From: Thermobaculum terrenum ATCC BAA-798
GTDB taxonomy: Bacteria; Chloroflexota; Chloroflexia; Thermobaculales; Thermobaculaceae
Length of the DNA: 64,000 bases
Assembly (NCBI RefSeq): GCF_000025005.1
Contig: NC_013526.1
Coordinates: forward strand, 310,001-374,000
Reading direction: 5' to 3'
Part shown: positions 7,983 through 16,231 of the stretch, in pieces
Layout of the letters: each line of letters begins with the position of its first letter
Position numbering within the stretch: position 1 is the first letter of the stretch
Notes under the pieces: generated by a model
Told to the model about the DNA's origin: nothing
The model's database searches: none
The model's input: only the letters and a program-made list of their open reading frames with translations
Position numbers and translations under genes: made by a program

Positions 7983-8778
7983 CGAAGCTCCCTCCCAGTA
8001 CGCTTAGAGAGTCCAGGATCTGCTGGAAGAAGGTCTGCCGGTTGCCGGGGGTGCGGATCTCGGAGAAGAGGCGCCCGTCCCGGATGAAGATCACCCTGCG
8101 GGCGAAGCTCGCGGCGAAGGGGTCGTGGGTGACCATGAGTATCGTGGCGCCCCGCTGCTCGTTCATCTCCCGGAGCGCCGACATCACGCCGTAGGCGGAC
8201 TTGGAGTCTAGGTTCCCCGTCAGCTCGTCGGCGAGCAGCAGCGACGGGTCGTGGATCAGGGCGCGGGCGATGGCCGTGCGCTGGGCCTGCCCCCCGGATA
8301 CCTCGTAGGGGTACTTGTCCAGGACGTCGTCTATGCCCAGCTGGTGCGCTATCTCCTGGAGCTTGGCGTGCATGATGTGGGGCTTGACCTCGTCCAGCAC
8401 CAGCGGCAGCAGGATGTTCTCCCTGATGCTCAGCGTGTCCAGGAGGTTGAAGTCCTGGAACACGAAGCCCAGCTCCCGCCTGCGAAACAGCGCTAGCTGC
8501 CCTTCCCGCAGCCGGGAGAGGTCCTGGCCGTTGATCGTTATGCTGCCCGATGTGGGGCGATCTATCGTCGCCAGCAGGTTCAGGAGCGTGGTCTTGCCCG
8601 AGCCGGAAGGCCCCATGATCCCGACGAACTCCCCCCGCTCGACGTAGAGGGTGACGTCGTCCAGAGCCTTGTGCAGCCTGCCCCTGCCCGGGGTGCCGTA
8701 CACCTTCGTCAGGTTCCTGGCGTGCAACACGACTCGGGACGTGTCCCTGTGCGTGCTCACGGTATGACTTGCGGTCAT
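7954..8778 (-). CDS. BceA-type ABC transporter ATPase
   Basis: 274 aa. Walker A GPSGSGKT (about 57-64), Q-loop FQDFNLL, signature VSGGQAQRTAIARAL and Walker B LLLADELTGNLD are present; the usual LADEPTGNLD has Leu in place of Pro. There is a C-terminal tail of about 45 residues past the H-loop (VTHD). It would energise the BceB-type permease encoded next, with overlapping reading frames. GAGAGGAG precedes the ATG. The upstream gap carries a perfect palindrome likely bound by the neighbouring response regulator. Confidence 0.9.
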   Translation of the reverse strand: MTASHTVSTHRDTSRVVLHARNLTKVYGTPGRGRLHKALDDVTLYVERGEFVGIMGPSGSGKTTLLNLLATIDRPTSGSITINGQDLSRLREGQLALFRRRELGFVFQDFNLLDTLSIRENILLPLVLDEVKPHIMHAKLQEIAHQLGIDDVLDKYPYEVSGGQAQRTAIARALIHDPSLLLADELTGNLDSKSAYGVMSALREMNEQRGATILMVTHDPFAASFARRVIFIRDGRLFSEIRTPGNRQTFFQQILDSLSVLGGSFDEVSPLSYK

Positions 8779-8843
8779 CTGCGAACTCCTCTCAATGGGT
8801 TTGTCATCCTTAGGATACCTGGGGCCCGCCGAGCTTGCCCGCT

Positions 8844-8887
8844 CCTAAGCTTACGTTCGGGGGGAGCAACCTTACGTTTTTGTAAGG
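8844..8887. promoter_or_regulatory. Palindromic operator upstream of bceAB-like genes
   Basis: CCTTAC-GTTTTT-GTAAGG at 8870-8887 is a perfect 6-6-6 inverted repeat. CTTACGTT recurs at 8850-8857, exactly 21 bases (two helical turns) from the copy at 8871-8878. TTAC-n6-GTAA resembles the BceR-type sites known from Bacillus. The position, in the gap before the ABC genes, fits control by the adjacent regulator. Confidence 0.65.
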
Positions 8888-8892
8888 GGAGG

Positions 8893-9999
8893 CTAGATGC
8901 GCATCTCCCGGAGGGAGATGATGCTATGGGACTCGAAGGCTATCTTGAAGGCCGTGCCCCTGCCCGGCTCCGAGGAGACCTCCAGGGTGTGTCCCAGGTT
9001 GTCCAGCACCTGCCGCACCAGGTACAGGCCCATGCCGGTGGACTCGTTCGTCCTGCGGCCGTTCTCCCCGGTGAAGAACGGCTCGAAGATGCGCGGCAGG
9101 TCCTCGGGGGGGATGCCCACGCCCTCGTCCCTCACCGTCAGCAGCGTGCGCCCGTCCTCGGAGGTGATCTCCAGGTCCACGTGCAGGCCGCTCGCCTGCT
9201 TGAGGCGGGAGTACTTGATGGCGTTGGACAGGAGCTGGCCTAGCACGAAGCGCATCCACTTGGGGTCGGTCTGGACCTCTACCCTGTCGGCGTCGCTCCT
9301 CACCCTGGGGGTGATGCCGCTGCGCACGAAGGCTCCCATGCGCTCGCGGACGCAATCGCGGGCCAGCTGCACCAGGTCGACCGTCCGAGGTCGCAGGTCG
9401 GTCTCGAACTTGTCTATCCGCGCCGCGTGCAGCAGCATCTCCAGGCCCTCCGACAGCCTGTCCTTCTCCTCCGCGAGGCTTCCCAGCCACTCAGGGTCCA
9501 CCCCGGCGGGAGCCTGCTGGATGAGCAGGTCGATTACCGATACCGGAGATTTCATTTGGTGCACCCAAAGTTGAGCGTACTCAAGATGCCTCTCGAGAGC
9601 GTGTTTGTTCTCCTGCAGGCGGTTGGTGTACAGCTCATGAGACCACCAGAGCAGCGTCGTGAGCGCCTCCTCCTCGCCGGTCACGGGGCTGTGCACTCGC
9701 AGGGAGTCTTCGAGCTGTCCTCGGGTGGAGAGCAGCTCGCGGCGGAGCGGGCCGTGGCGCAGGTAGTCGTAGGCCAGGTAGACCACCAGGCACAGGACGC
9801 AGAGCAGGAAGATGTACGCCACGTCGCCTCGGTCGAGCACGCCCAGCTTGATGATGGCTATCGAGAGGGCGCTGCTGAGCAGGAAGAGCGCCCCCAGCGC
9901 CGTGCTGTCCCTTAGATACCGTGTGAGGCTCAGCCGATCGCTCAGGGGGTGCTTGGCCACCTCCGAGGTGATGTGGCGAGGGGTGCTATCGTATCTCAT
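8893..9999 (-). CDS. BceS-type intramembrane-sensing histidine kinase
   Basis: 368 aa. Two hydrophobic spans (about 35-53 and 60-78) have almost no external loop between them, as in intramembrane-sensing kinases that rely on their ABC transporter to perceive the signal. The phospho-acceptor His147 lies in WVHQMKSPVSVI, the BceS-type H-box. The ATPase domain follows with N-box SNAIKYS, G1 DEGVGIPPEDL, F-box and G2 TGMGLYLV. The start overlaps the end of the response-regulator gene by 14 bases. With bceAB downstream this is a full four-gene BceRSAB arrangement. Confidence 0.88.
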   Translation of the reverse strand: MRYDSTPRHITSEVAKHPLSDRLSLTRYLRDSTALGALFLLSSALSIAIIKLGVLDRGDVAYIFLLCVLCLVVYLAYDYLRHGPLRRELLSTRGQLEDSLRVHSPVTGEEEALTTLLWWSHELYTNRLQENKHALERHLEYAQLWVHQMKSPVSVIDLLIQQAPAGVDPEWLGSLAEEKDRLSEGLEMLLHAARIDKFETDLRPRTVDLVQLARDCVRERMGAFVRSGITPRVRSDADRVEVQTDPKWMRFVLGQLLSNAIKYSRLKQASGLHVDLEITSEDGRTLLTVRDEGVGIPPEDLPRIFEPFFTGENGRRTNESTGMGLYLVRQVLDNLGHTLEVSSEPGRGTAFKIAFESHSIISLREMRI

Positions 10000-10693
10000 T
10001 GTCCTGTCTTTCCGTCTGCAGTCGGTAGCCGTAGCCTCTCACAGTCTCTATAGCCTGCTGGAGGCCGATGCCCTCCAGCTTCTGGCGCAGGCGCGCCACG
10101 TTGACCGTGAGGGTGTTGTCGTCCACGTACTGCGAGTCCTCCCAGAGCGCCTCCAGCAGGGCGCTTCGGCTGACCACCTTGCCCGCCTGCTGCAGCAGCA
10201 GCCTCAGCAGCAAGAACTCGTTGCGCGTCAGCTGCACGCTTCGCCCTGCGTGTTCCGCCACGAGACGCGAGGCGTCGAGCAACAGCCCCCCGGCCGCCTG
10301 TACCTCCGTGATGGACAGGGAGGCGTACTCGCCATAGGCCCTGCGCAGCTGGCTGTGCACCTTGGCCAGCGCCACGTCCAGGCTGAAGGGCTTGACCAGA
10401 TAGTCATCGCCCCCGTTCTCTATGGCCCTGACCTGGTCCATGTCGTCCGAGCGCGCGGAGATGTAGATCACCGGCACGCTCGACACCGTGCGGATCTGCC
10501 TACACCAGTAGAAGCCATCGTAGTACGGTAGGTTGATGTCCAAGATCACCAGGTGTGGACGGATCTCGAGGAACTCTGACTTCACCTGCCTGAGGTCCTG
10601 AGCGATGTGCACCTGGTAGCCGTACCTCTCCAGGTGCCGGGCCAGCATATCGGCTATCTTGTGCTCGTCCTCTATGATGTATATCCTGTACAC
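9986..10693 (-). CDS. BceR-type OmpR-family response regulator
   Basis: 235 aa. The receiver domain (1-118) has acidic pocket EDE (8-10), phospho-acceptor Asp52 in LVILDINLP and Lys in LVKPF. A winged-helix DNA-binding domain (about 135-230) ends with the typical TVRGYGYRLQ. The start is a GTG with GGAG upstream. It is the first gene of the signalling pair and has its own sigma70-type promoter. It is the natural candidate to bind the TTAC-n6-GTAA palindrome before the ABC genes. Confidence 0.9.
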   Translation of the reverse strand: MYRIYIIEDEHKIADMLARHLERYGYQVHIAQDLRQVKSEFLEIRPHLVILDINLPYYDGFYWCRQIRTVSSVPVIYISARSDDMDQVRAIENGGDDYLVKPFSLDVALAKVHSQLRRAYGEYASLSITEVQAAGGLLLDASRLVAEHAGRSVQLTRNEFLLLRLLLQQAGKVVSRSALLEALWEDSQYVDDNTLTVNVARLRQKLEGIGLQQAIETVRGYGYRLQTERQDNEIR

Positions 10694-10717
10694 GCACTTG
10701 CTCCGTCGCTAGCATCT

Positions 10718-10746
10718 ATGATAGGTCGGTATCGTCCTGGAGACAA
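10718..10746 (-). promoter_or_regulatory. Sigma70-type promoter for the BceRS-like operon
   Basis: The minus strand shows TTGTCT (10741-10746), a 17-base spacer and TATCAT (10718-10723), about 25 bases before the GTG start. Confidence 0.55.
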
Positions 10747-10752
10747 GTGCTG

Positions 10753-11493
10753 CTAACCCTCGGCGGCGACGATCTCTCCGTGCCTTAGGATGGGGACTAC
10801 CTCTGTGACATCGAGTTGCGCGCAGTACTCCACCTCCTCCTGCCTGCCAGTGCTCTGGAGATGCCTACCACTCCAGGATGTGAGCAGCAACTTTGTCCTG
10901 TCCTGTACGCAGGACTCCCAGGCACCAAGTGCCACCGTGGCCTCCGCGGACAGGTCCGCCGACAGCGCATCGATCACAGCTCCTGCCCCCAGTAGATCCT
11001 CCGCGGCAAACAGTAGACGAGGAGGGGACTCGGGATCGAAGTCCGTGCTGAGCTCTCCGGCGGCCACCACCGTGACTCCCTTGCCTAACGACCCTGCCAG
11101 CGCACTGGCATATCTTGCCGCCGCCGAGGCGTTGAGCAGTGCGCCCAGCACCACGTAGGGGTAGTCCCTGACGCTGGAGAGCAGCCGACCGCCGTTGGAG
11201 GAGGGGTACACCACCCTTGTACCCGCGACCGCATATCTTTGATACCATAGTGGGGAGTCGGTGGGCTTGCCAGCCTCGTAGCCCTCCTTGGAACTGCTTA
11301 CCACGGGCAGTTTCAGTGCCGCCGCCAAGCCCTCGGCCTCCAGGCGCCCCAGTGCCGGGATGATCCTCACTCCCGCCCGGACAGCTGCCACAGCCGTGGA
11401 GCAGAAGCGGAGCACGTCCACCAGTACCACTATGTCCTCACGACGGACGGCCTCGAGCAGTCCCTCGGGTCCCCAATCCAATGTGCACAACAT
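10753..11493 (-). CDS. ComB-family phosphatase (2-phosphosulfolactate phosphatase-like)
   Basis: 246 aa, the usual ComB length. Family landmarks are visible: VVLVDVLRFCSTAVAAVRAG near residue 22, PSSNGGRLL (in place of the common TTNGT), VVAAGE and AAEDLLGAGAVIDAL, and a C-terminal D(V)TEVVPIL. ComB is a Mg2+-dependent phosphatase of archaeal coenzyme M synthesis; many bacterial homologues exist without that pathway, so the true substrate is uncertain. AGGAAGGG lies before the ATG. It is divergent from the CNNM-type gene across 82 bases. Confidence 0.8.
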   Translation of the reverse strand: MLCTLDWGPEGLLEAVRREDIVVLVDVLRFCSTAVAAVRAGVRIIPALGRLEAEGLAAALKLPVVSSSKEGYEAGKPTDSPLWYQRYAVAGTRVVYPSSNGGRLLSSVRDYPYVVLGALLNASAAARYASALAGSLGKGVTVVAAGELSTDFDPESPPRLLFAAEDLLGAGAVIDALSADLSAEATVALGAWESCVQDRTKLLLTSWSGRHLQSTGRQEEVEYCAQLDVTEVVPILRHGEIVAAEG

Positions 11494-11575
11494 AGCCCTT
11501 CCTAGTGTAAAATAGGCCGCAAAGCGATATACTTATTAAAATAAAGCACAAAGGGGTGATGCATACCAACCGCAT

Positions 11576-12871
11576 ATGGACGTTTCATCATCGATAGCCC
11601 TTATAGCGGCTGTTATATTTGTCCTGGCCAACGCCTTCTTCGTAGCCTCCGAGTTCGCGATAGTCGCAGTCCGCAGATCCCGACTGGAACAGCTGGCCTC
11701 CGAGGGTAACACCACCGCCAAGATCGCCCTGTACATGGTTGAGCACCTCGATGCCTACATCGCCGCCTGCCAGCTCGGCATCACCATGGCCTCGCTGGCC
11801 TTGGGATGGATCGGCGAGCCGGCGTTCGCTCACCTGATAGAGCCGCCGCTCGAGGAGCTGGTGGGGCGCTTTGCGCCCCAGTTAGCCCACGGCATCTCCA
11901 TCGGCGTGGCGTTCACCATCATCACTGCCATGCACATCGTCGTGGGGGAGCTCGCCCCGAAGGGGCTGGCCATCCAGAAGACCGAGGGCACCGTGTTGTG
12001 GGTAGCCCGGCCGCTGACCATCTTCTACCGCGTCTTCCGATGGCCGATCACGGCGCTCAACGCCATAGGCAACGGCATCCTGCTGCTGTTTGGGCTGCAG
12101 CCCGCCACGGAGACGGAGAGCGTGCACAGCGTGGAGGAGCTGCGCTTCCTCGTGCGCGGCATGCGCGAGGCCGGGGTGGTGGAGCCCTCCGAGGCCCGCA
12201 TCGCCACGCGAGCCTTCGAGTTCGCCGACGTCACCGCGGGCAGCGTGATGACCCCGCGGACCGAGCTGGAGGCTGTGCCCGTGGACACTCCCCTCGAGCA
12301 GCTGGTGGCCAAGGCCGCGACCGCGCAGCACTCACGCCTGCTGGTGTACGATGGCGACCTGGACAACATCCTCGGAGACGTCCACGTGCACGACATCCTG
12401 CGAGCGGTGTACGCCCGCAGGCCCGTGAAGCTGCGCGACCTCATAAGGCCGGCGCTGCTGGTGCCCGAGAGCAAGCCCGCGGATGACCTGCTGGAGGAGA
12501 TGAGGAAGGCCAGGCGCCCGATAGCCGTGGTGGTGGACGAGTACGGCGGTACCGCCGGTATAGTCACCATCGAGGATCTCGTCGAGGTGCTGGTGGGGCC
12601 CATAGAGGAGGAGCTCCCGCCGGGCGTGAGGGAGGCCATGCAGCCGGAGGAGCCTCAGGTGCTTGATGGGCTGATGAGGCTGCGCGAGCTGGAGGAGATG
12701 TTGGGCGTGGAGATCGAGGAAGAAGATCACGTGGAGACCCTGGGGGGGCTGATCATGGCCCGGCTCGGGCGCATCCCCCAGGAGGGGGACGAGGTCGAGA
12801 TAGGGGGACACAAGCTGCGCGTCGAGAAGATGGACGGCATGAGGGTGGACTCCGTGCGCCTGCTGAACTAG
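11576..12871 (+). CDS. CNNM/HlyC-CorC family membrane protein (DUF21, CBS pair, CorC-HlyC domain)
   Basis: 431 aa. An N-terminal DUF21 domain with three to four membrane spans (about 1-190) is followed by a CBS pair (about 215-330; VMTPRTELEAVP is the usual entry) and a C-terminal CorC_HlyC domain (about 345-428; EEDHVETLGGLIMARLGRIPQEGDEVEIGG). Members are linked to Mg2+ efflux or divalent-cation tolerance. The ATG lacks a well-placed ribosome site: AAGGGG is 18 bases away. No in-frame alternative upstream is better. Confidence 0.88.
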   Translation: MDVSSSIALIAAVIFVLANAFFVASEFAIVAVRRSRLEQLASEGNTTAKIALYMVEHLDAYIAACQLGITMASLALGWIGEPAFAHLIEPPLEELVGRFAPQLAHGISIGVAFTIITAMHIVVGELAPKGLAIQKTEGTVLWVARPLTIFYRVFRWPITALNAIGNGILLLFGLQPATETESVHSVEELRFLVRGMREAGVVEPSEARIATRAFEFADVTAGSVMTPRTELEAVPVDTPLEQLVAKAATAQHSRLLVYDGDLDNILGDVHVHDILRAVYARRPVKLRDLIRPALLVPESKPADDLLEEMRKARRPIAVVVDEYGGTAGIVTIEDLVEVLVGPIEEELPPGVREAMQPEEPQVLDGLMRLRELEEMLGVEIEEEDHVETLGGLIMARLGRIPQEGDEVEIGGHKLRVEKMDGMRVDSVRLLN

Positions 12872-12973
12872 GCTTTGTCATATCCGATATAGCATTTTGC
12901 TGCCATTGCGGTTAGAATAGACGCAAGTCCTCTATGCCCTGAGGAGCATGCTTTAGAAGGAGGGGAAAATCGG

Positions 12974-13639
12974 ATGCAGTTACCTCAAGGTTACGCCGAG
13001 CCCGCTGGGGGGAGGGAGTTTGACCCGGCGGACTTCCTGCAGTCCTTCTGGCGGACCACCCTGGATGTGCTGACCCGGCCTGTCGATTTCTTCCGGGAGC
13101 TTCCCAGGCAGGCTGGATATGGCAGGCCGATCGTGTATTATGCGACGGCGCTAGTAATCTACGCAGTGCTCACCTTCATCCTGGCTTTGCTACTGCCCGC
13201 GGCCAGCGTGGACAGGCTGCTTAGCGGGGGGCAGAGCGCGCAGGAGCCTACCGTGGCCATGGAGATCCTGACGATGATACTGACGGTGGCCTTCGGCCTC
13301 ATGGGGCTGTTCATAGGTGCTGGCTTCATCCACGTAGGGGTGCTGCTCTTTGGGCAGACACAGAACCCCAGCTACGAGACCACCACCCGCCTGACAGCCT
13401 ATGTTTCTGGAGCAACCTACATGATCTCCTGGATCCCGTTCATCGGATGGCTGGCCAGCCTGTACGCTATTTACCTTTATATCGTGGCAGTGCGCGAGCA
13501 GTACGGGATAAGTACAGGTAGGGCGGCTGCAGCGGTGCTGGTGCCGGGTCTGTTCCTCCTGCTGGTCGTGTGCCTCTGTATAGCTGTGGTGGGTGCGGCC
13601 CTGTTCGCTGCGCTAAGTGGCGTGCGGACATCGCCGTAG
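12974..13639 (+). CDS. Yip1-domain integral membrane protein
   Basis: 221 aa. The N-terminal segment EFDPADFLQSFWRTTLDVLTRPVDFFRELPRQAGYGRPIVYY is the usual lead-in of bacterial Yip1/YIP1-like proteins. Five hydrophobic spans follow (about 55-75, 95-120, 130-155, 160-180, 195-215). Function of the bacterial family is unknown. A good site AGAAGGAGGGG precedes the ATG. The gene stands alone between the CNNM-type gene and an aldolase gene. Confidence 0.75.
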   Translation: MQLPQGYAEPAGGREFDPADFLQSFWRTTLDVLTRPVDFFRELPRQAGYGRPIVYYATALVIYAVLTFILALLLPAASVDRLLSGGQSAQEPTVAMEILTMILTVAFGLMGLFIGAGFIHVGVLLFGQTQNPSYETTTRLTAYVSGATYMISWIPFIGWLASLYAIYLYIVAVREQYGISTGRAAAAVLVPGLFLLLVVCLCIAVVGAALFAALSGVRTSP

Positions 13640-13719
13640 ATCCTGGTTGCGAGCACGTGGATTTTTTCGGGTTCTGAGTTACAATAGCCGCCGGCGGAAG
13701 TTGAAAGGAGGCTTTGTAG

Positions 13720-14538
13720 ATGAGGAAAAACCACGTGCTGGAGAAGTTGCGAGCCGGTCAACCCTCGGTGGGGATGTGGCTCTCCCTGCCCAGCCCCGAG
13801 GCGGCCGAGTACGTGAGCCGCCTCGGGGTGGACTGGCTGGTCGTTGATGCCGAACACAGCGCAGTGGACATACGCACGCTGGCGCTGATGTTCATGGCGA
13901 TCAATGGATCGCCGGCGGCTCCCATGGTGCGCATCCCGTGGAACACGGCGGAGACCTTCAAGCGAGTCCTTGACGCCGGTGCCTGGGGCGTGGTCGTGCC
14001 CATGCTCAAGAGCCGGCAAGAGGCCGAGGATGCAGTCAGCTCTCTCCGGTACCCGCCGGTCGGGGTGAGGTCGGTGGGCGGGGGGAGACACGCCATCAGC
14101 TTCGACACCACCGCCGGCGAGTACTATGAGCACGCCAACGCAGAGATCCTCCTGGCCATACAGATCGAGCACATCGACGGCGTCGAGCGCGCCGATGAGA
14201 TCCTCTCCGTGCCTGGCATAGATGTCTGCTTCGTGGGTCCCAACGACCTGGCGGCCTCGATGGGGGTTGGCCTTGGGGCCGGGCTGGAGTGTGATGATCC
14301 CAGGGTAGTGGAGGCCATAGAGCACGTCCTGCAGGCCTGCCGACACTACGGAGTTGCCCCGGGCATCCATTGCTCCAACGCCGAGGCGGTCAACATGCGT
14401 ATAGAGCAGGGCTTCCTGTTCTGCGGCATGGCCAGCGAGCTGCGCTACATGCTCAACGGCATCTCCGCCGACATCCGCAAGATACGTCGCGAGGTGCCTT
14501 CTCAACCCGCCTCTCATGGTCCCCAAGTGCAGTACTAG
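13720..14538 (+). CDS. HpcH/HpaI-family aldolase
   Basis: 272 aa (beta/alpha)8 aldolase. Landmarks: WLVVDAEHSAVD, MVRIPWN (substrate Arg), AGAWGVVVPMLKS, the metal-binding Glu in LLAIQIEH and Asp in GIDVCFVGPNDLAASMG. Members cleave 2-keto-3-deoxy sugar acids or 4-hydroxy-2-ketoheptanedioate to pyruvate (and relatives) with a divalent metal. With several sugar operons in the window, a 2-keto-3-deoxy-sugar-acid role is possible but not shown. AAAGGAGG precedes the ATG, and TACAAT at 13680-13685 may be its -10 box. Confidence 0.85.
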   Translation: MRKNHVLEKLRAGQPSVGMWLSLPSPEAAEYVSRLGVDWLVVDAEHSAVDIRTLALMFMAINGSPAAPMVRIPWNTAETFKRVLDAGAWGVVVPMLKSRQEAEDAVSSLRYPPVGVRSVGGGRHAISFDTTAGEYYEHANAEILLAIQIEHIDGVERADEILSVPGIDVCFVGPNDLAASMGVGLGAGLECDDPRVVEAIEHVLQACRHYGVAPGIHCSNAEAVNMRIEQGFLFCGMASELRYMLNGISADIRKIRREVPSQPASHGPQVQY

Positions 14539-14829
14539 GTGTTGGAGCCTTGTAGGGGTTAGAAGTGTCTACCAAGCAGAATCTATGTCGGCACGGCAAG
14601 CGCCCCTGGACAGGTGGGGCCGCTAGCTGATCCCGTTGCTTAGAGTGGTTGCCGAATGGGGTCTTGGTAGGTAAGCTTTGGGGAATGTTTGGGGCGCGAC
14701 TGCGGTCCCTCGGCTTGATGTTGGGCTGAAGATCGCTATGGATGGTAGGGATGGGAGTGGATGCCTAAATCTGCGAGGTTTGCTTCTAGTAAAATCTCTG
14801 TCAAGGTGCTGCTTAGCACCTCTGCTAGC
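14539..14829. other. Intergenic stretch between aldolase gene and RiPP island
   Basis: No convincing gene on either strand; the open frames here have no family features or ribosome sites. A hairpin AGGTGCT-GCTT-AGCACCT at 14804-14821 lies just past the 3' end of the leftward glycosyltransferase frame and could end that transcript, though it lacks a strong U tract. Confidence 0.5.
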
Positions 14830-16231
14830 CTATACTATGGTATCTAGCTCTTTGCTTGCGTATGGGGCAAAGGAGCTGAGGAATCTAATCGGTCTTGGAG
14901 GTAACGAATCATAACTACTTGCGTCTTTCAATTCCCTAAACAAAGCAATTAGTTTCTCTACTGTGTGGTCGATCAGGAAATAAGCTAGTGCCCTAGCCCG
15001 TGCGGATCTCCCTAGGCGTCTTCTAAGCTTCTCGTCTTCTATGAGCATACCTAGGTAATGTGCTAGTTGATCCGTATCTACTGCGACGTTGTCTGAGAAA
15101 GGAGGTGTAGCCACGCATGACGAACATCTCTTCCATGCTTTCAGCTTGAGGGGCATTCCAATAAGTGTCTACAAGAAAGCCATCTACGCCATCCCTTACG
15201 ATCTCGCGATATCCAGACCAAGAAGTGCAAACTATGGGAACTGCGTGGAGCATAGCTTCCACTATGGAGAGTCCAAAGGATTCAGATATGGTGTTTGATG
15301 GGGATACGAATATATCGCAACCACTAAGCAGGAGGTTTTTCTCCACATCAGATATATTCGGGCGGATCTCAAGTAGGTCTAGGAGACCATAATTGGTAGC
15401 ACTAAGCCACAAAGGCTTCACATCGGTAGAGCTTGCATATCCGGCTAGCAACAGCTTAAACATCTTGCCCTGAGCCTTCAACTTCGCACTGGCCTCGAAT
15501 AGGCTATTGAAATCAGCCTTGTCCCAGCTACATAGTCGTCCCAAGAATACTATGACGGGAGTCTCATCCCACATTAATGATGCGCGTGCAATCCTTTTTG
15601 GTATGGGGTGTACGCAAGGGACACCATAATGGATTACATGTACATTGGGTGGAGGCGTGTCGATACCAATGAGGGATGAAATATTATTCCAATGGCTTAG
15701 GAATACCTTCTTTACAGCGTTGCTTGGAGCTATTATCGTATCCGTTGGCTGACGAAGAGCAGCTAAAGAGGCTATGAATGCTGGCAACTGGTTGGGATAG
15801 CCGATGCCGTGTACCAAGGTTACTATAGGAAACGTCTTACCGAAGGATGCTCTTAGCATGGCTGGCTTCCAAAGGTGAGGTTTTGCTGGTTCGAACCAGA
15901 TCACGTCTTGGGTGTCCAACCAACGGCTTAGGCTAGTGAAAGCTAAAGAGGTTGTCCCTGGTATACCTGACTGCTCAATTCCTACCACTGCGAACTCGTT
16001 GACATTTGGATGGCATGCCATCCTCTCGCATAACTACTTGGTCAGAAGCAACCTACCATGGATGGGCACATGATAATTGCCTACACTCGTAAGTTGCTCA
16101 GGCAGAAGGTCCTCAAATAAGAATGTGCCGATCCTTATACCATGTTTTGGGTCTGGATGACGGGGAGGTACGTCTCCATTATCTATACCATTTGGCCTGC
16201 ATTTTGAACATCTCCGCATAGTATCCACCAA
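14830..16231 (-). pseudogene. Family 4-like glycosyltransferase, broken by a stop codon and a frameshift
   Basis: Three pieces read as one protein. The N-terminal piece (from 16231) gives RIGTFLFEDLLPEQL...HGRLLLTK and meets TAG at 16034-16036. The same frame then continues with LCERMACHPNVNEF through the GT-B body, including VFLGRL, LLLAGY and the donor-binding SPSNTISESFGLSIVEAM...GYREIVRDGVDGFLVDTYW. Near 15092-15108 the frame must shift by one base to SDNVAVDTDQLAHYLGML...RRRLGRSARARALAYF, a normal GT4 C-terminus that ends at 14830. The start overlaps the end of the ABC exporter gene. It would have been a tailoring enzyme of the RiPP cluster; two sequencing errors are the alternative explanation. 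Confidence 0.75.

Noticed and set aside
14678-14914. 78-codon plus-strand frame near the RiPP island edge
   Set aside because: No ribosome site and no motif; it runs into the glycosyltransferase 3' end on the other strand.
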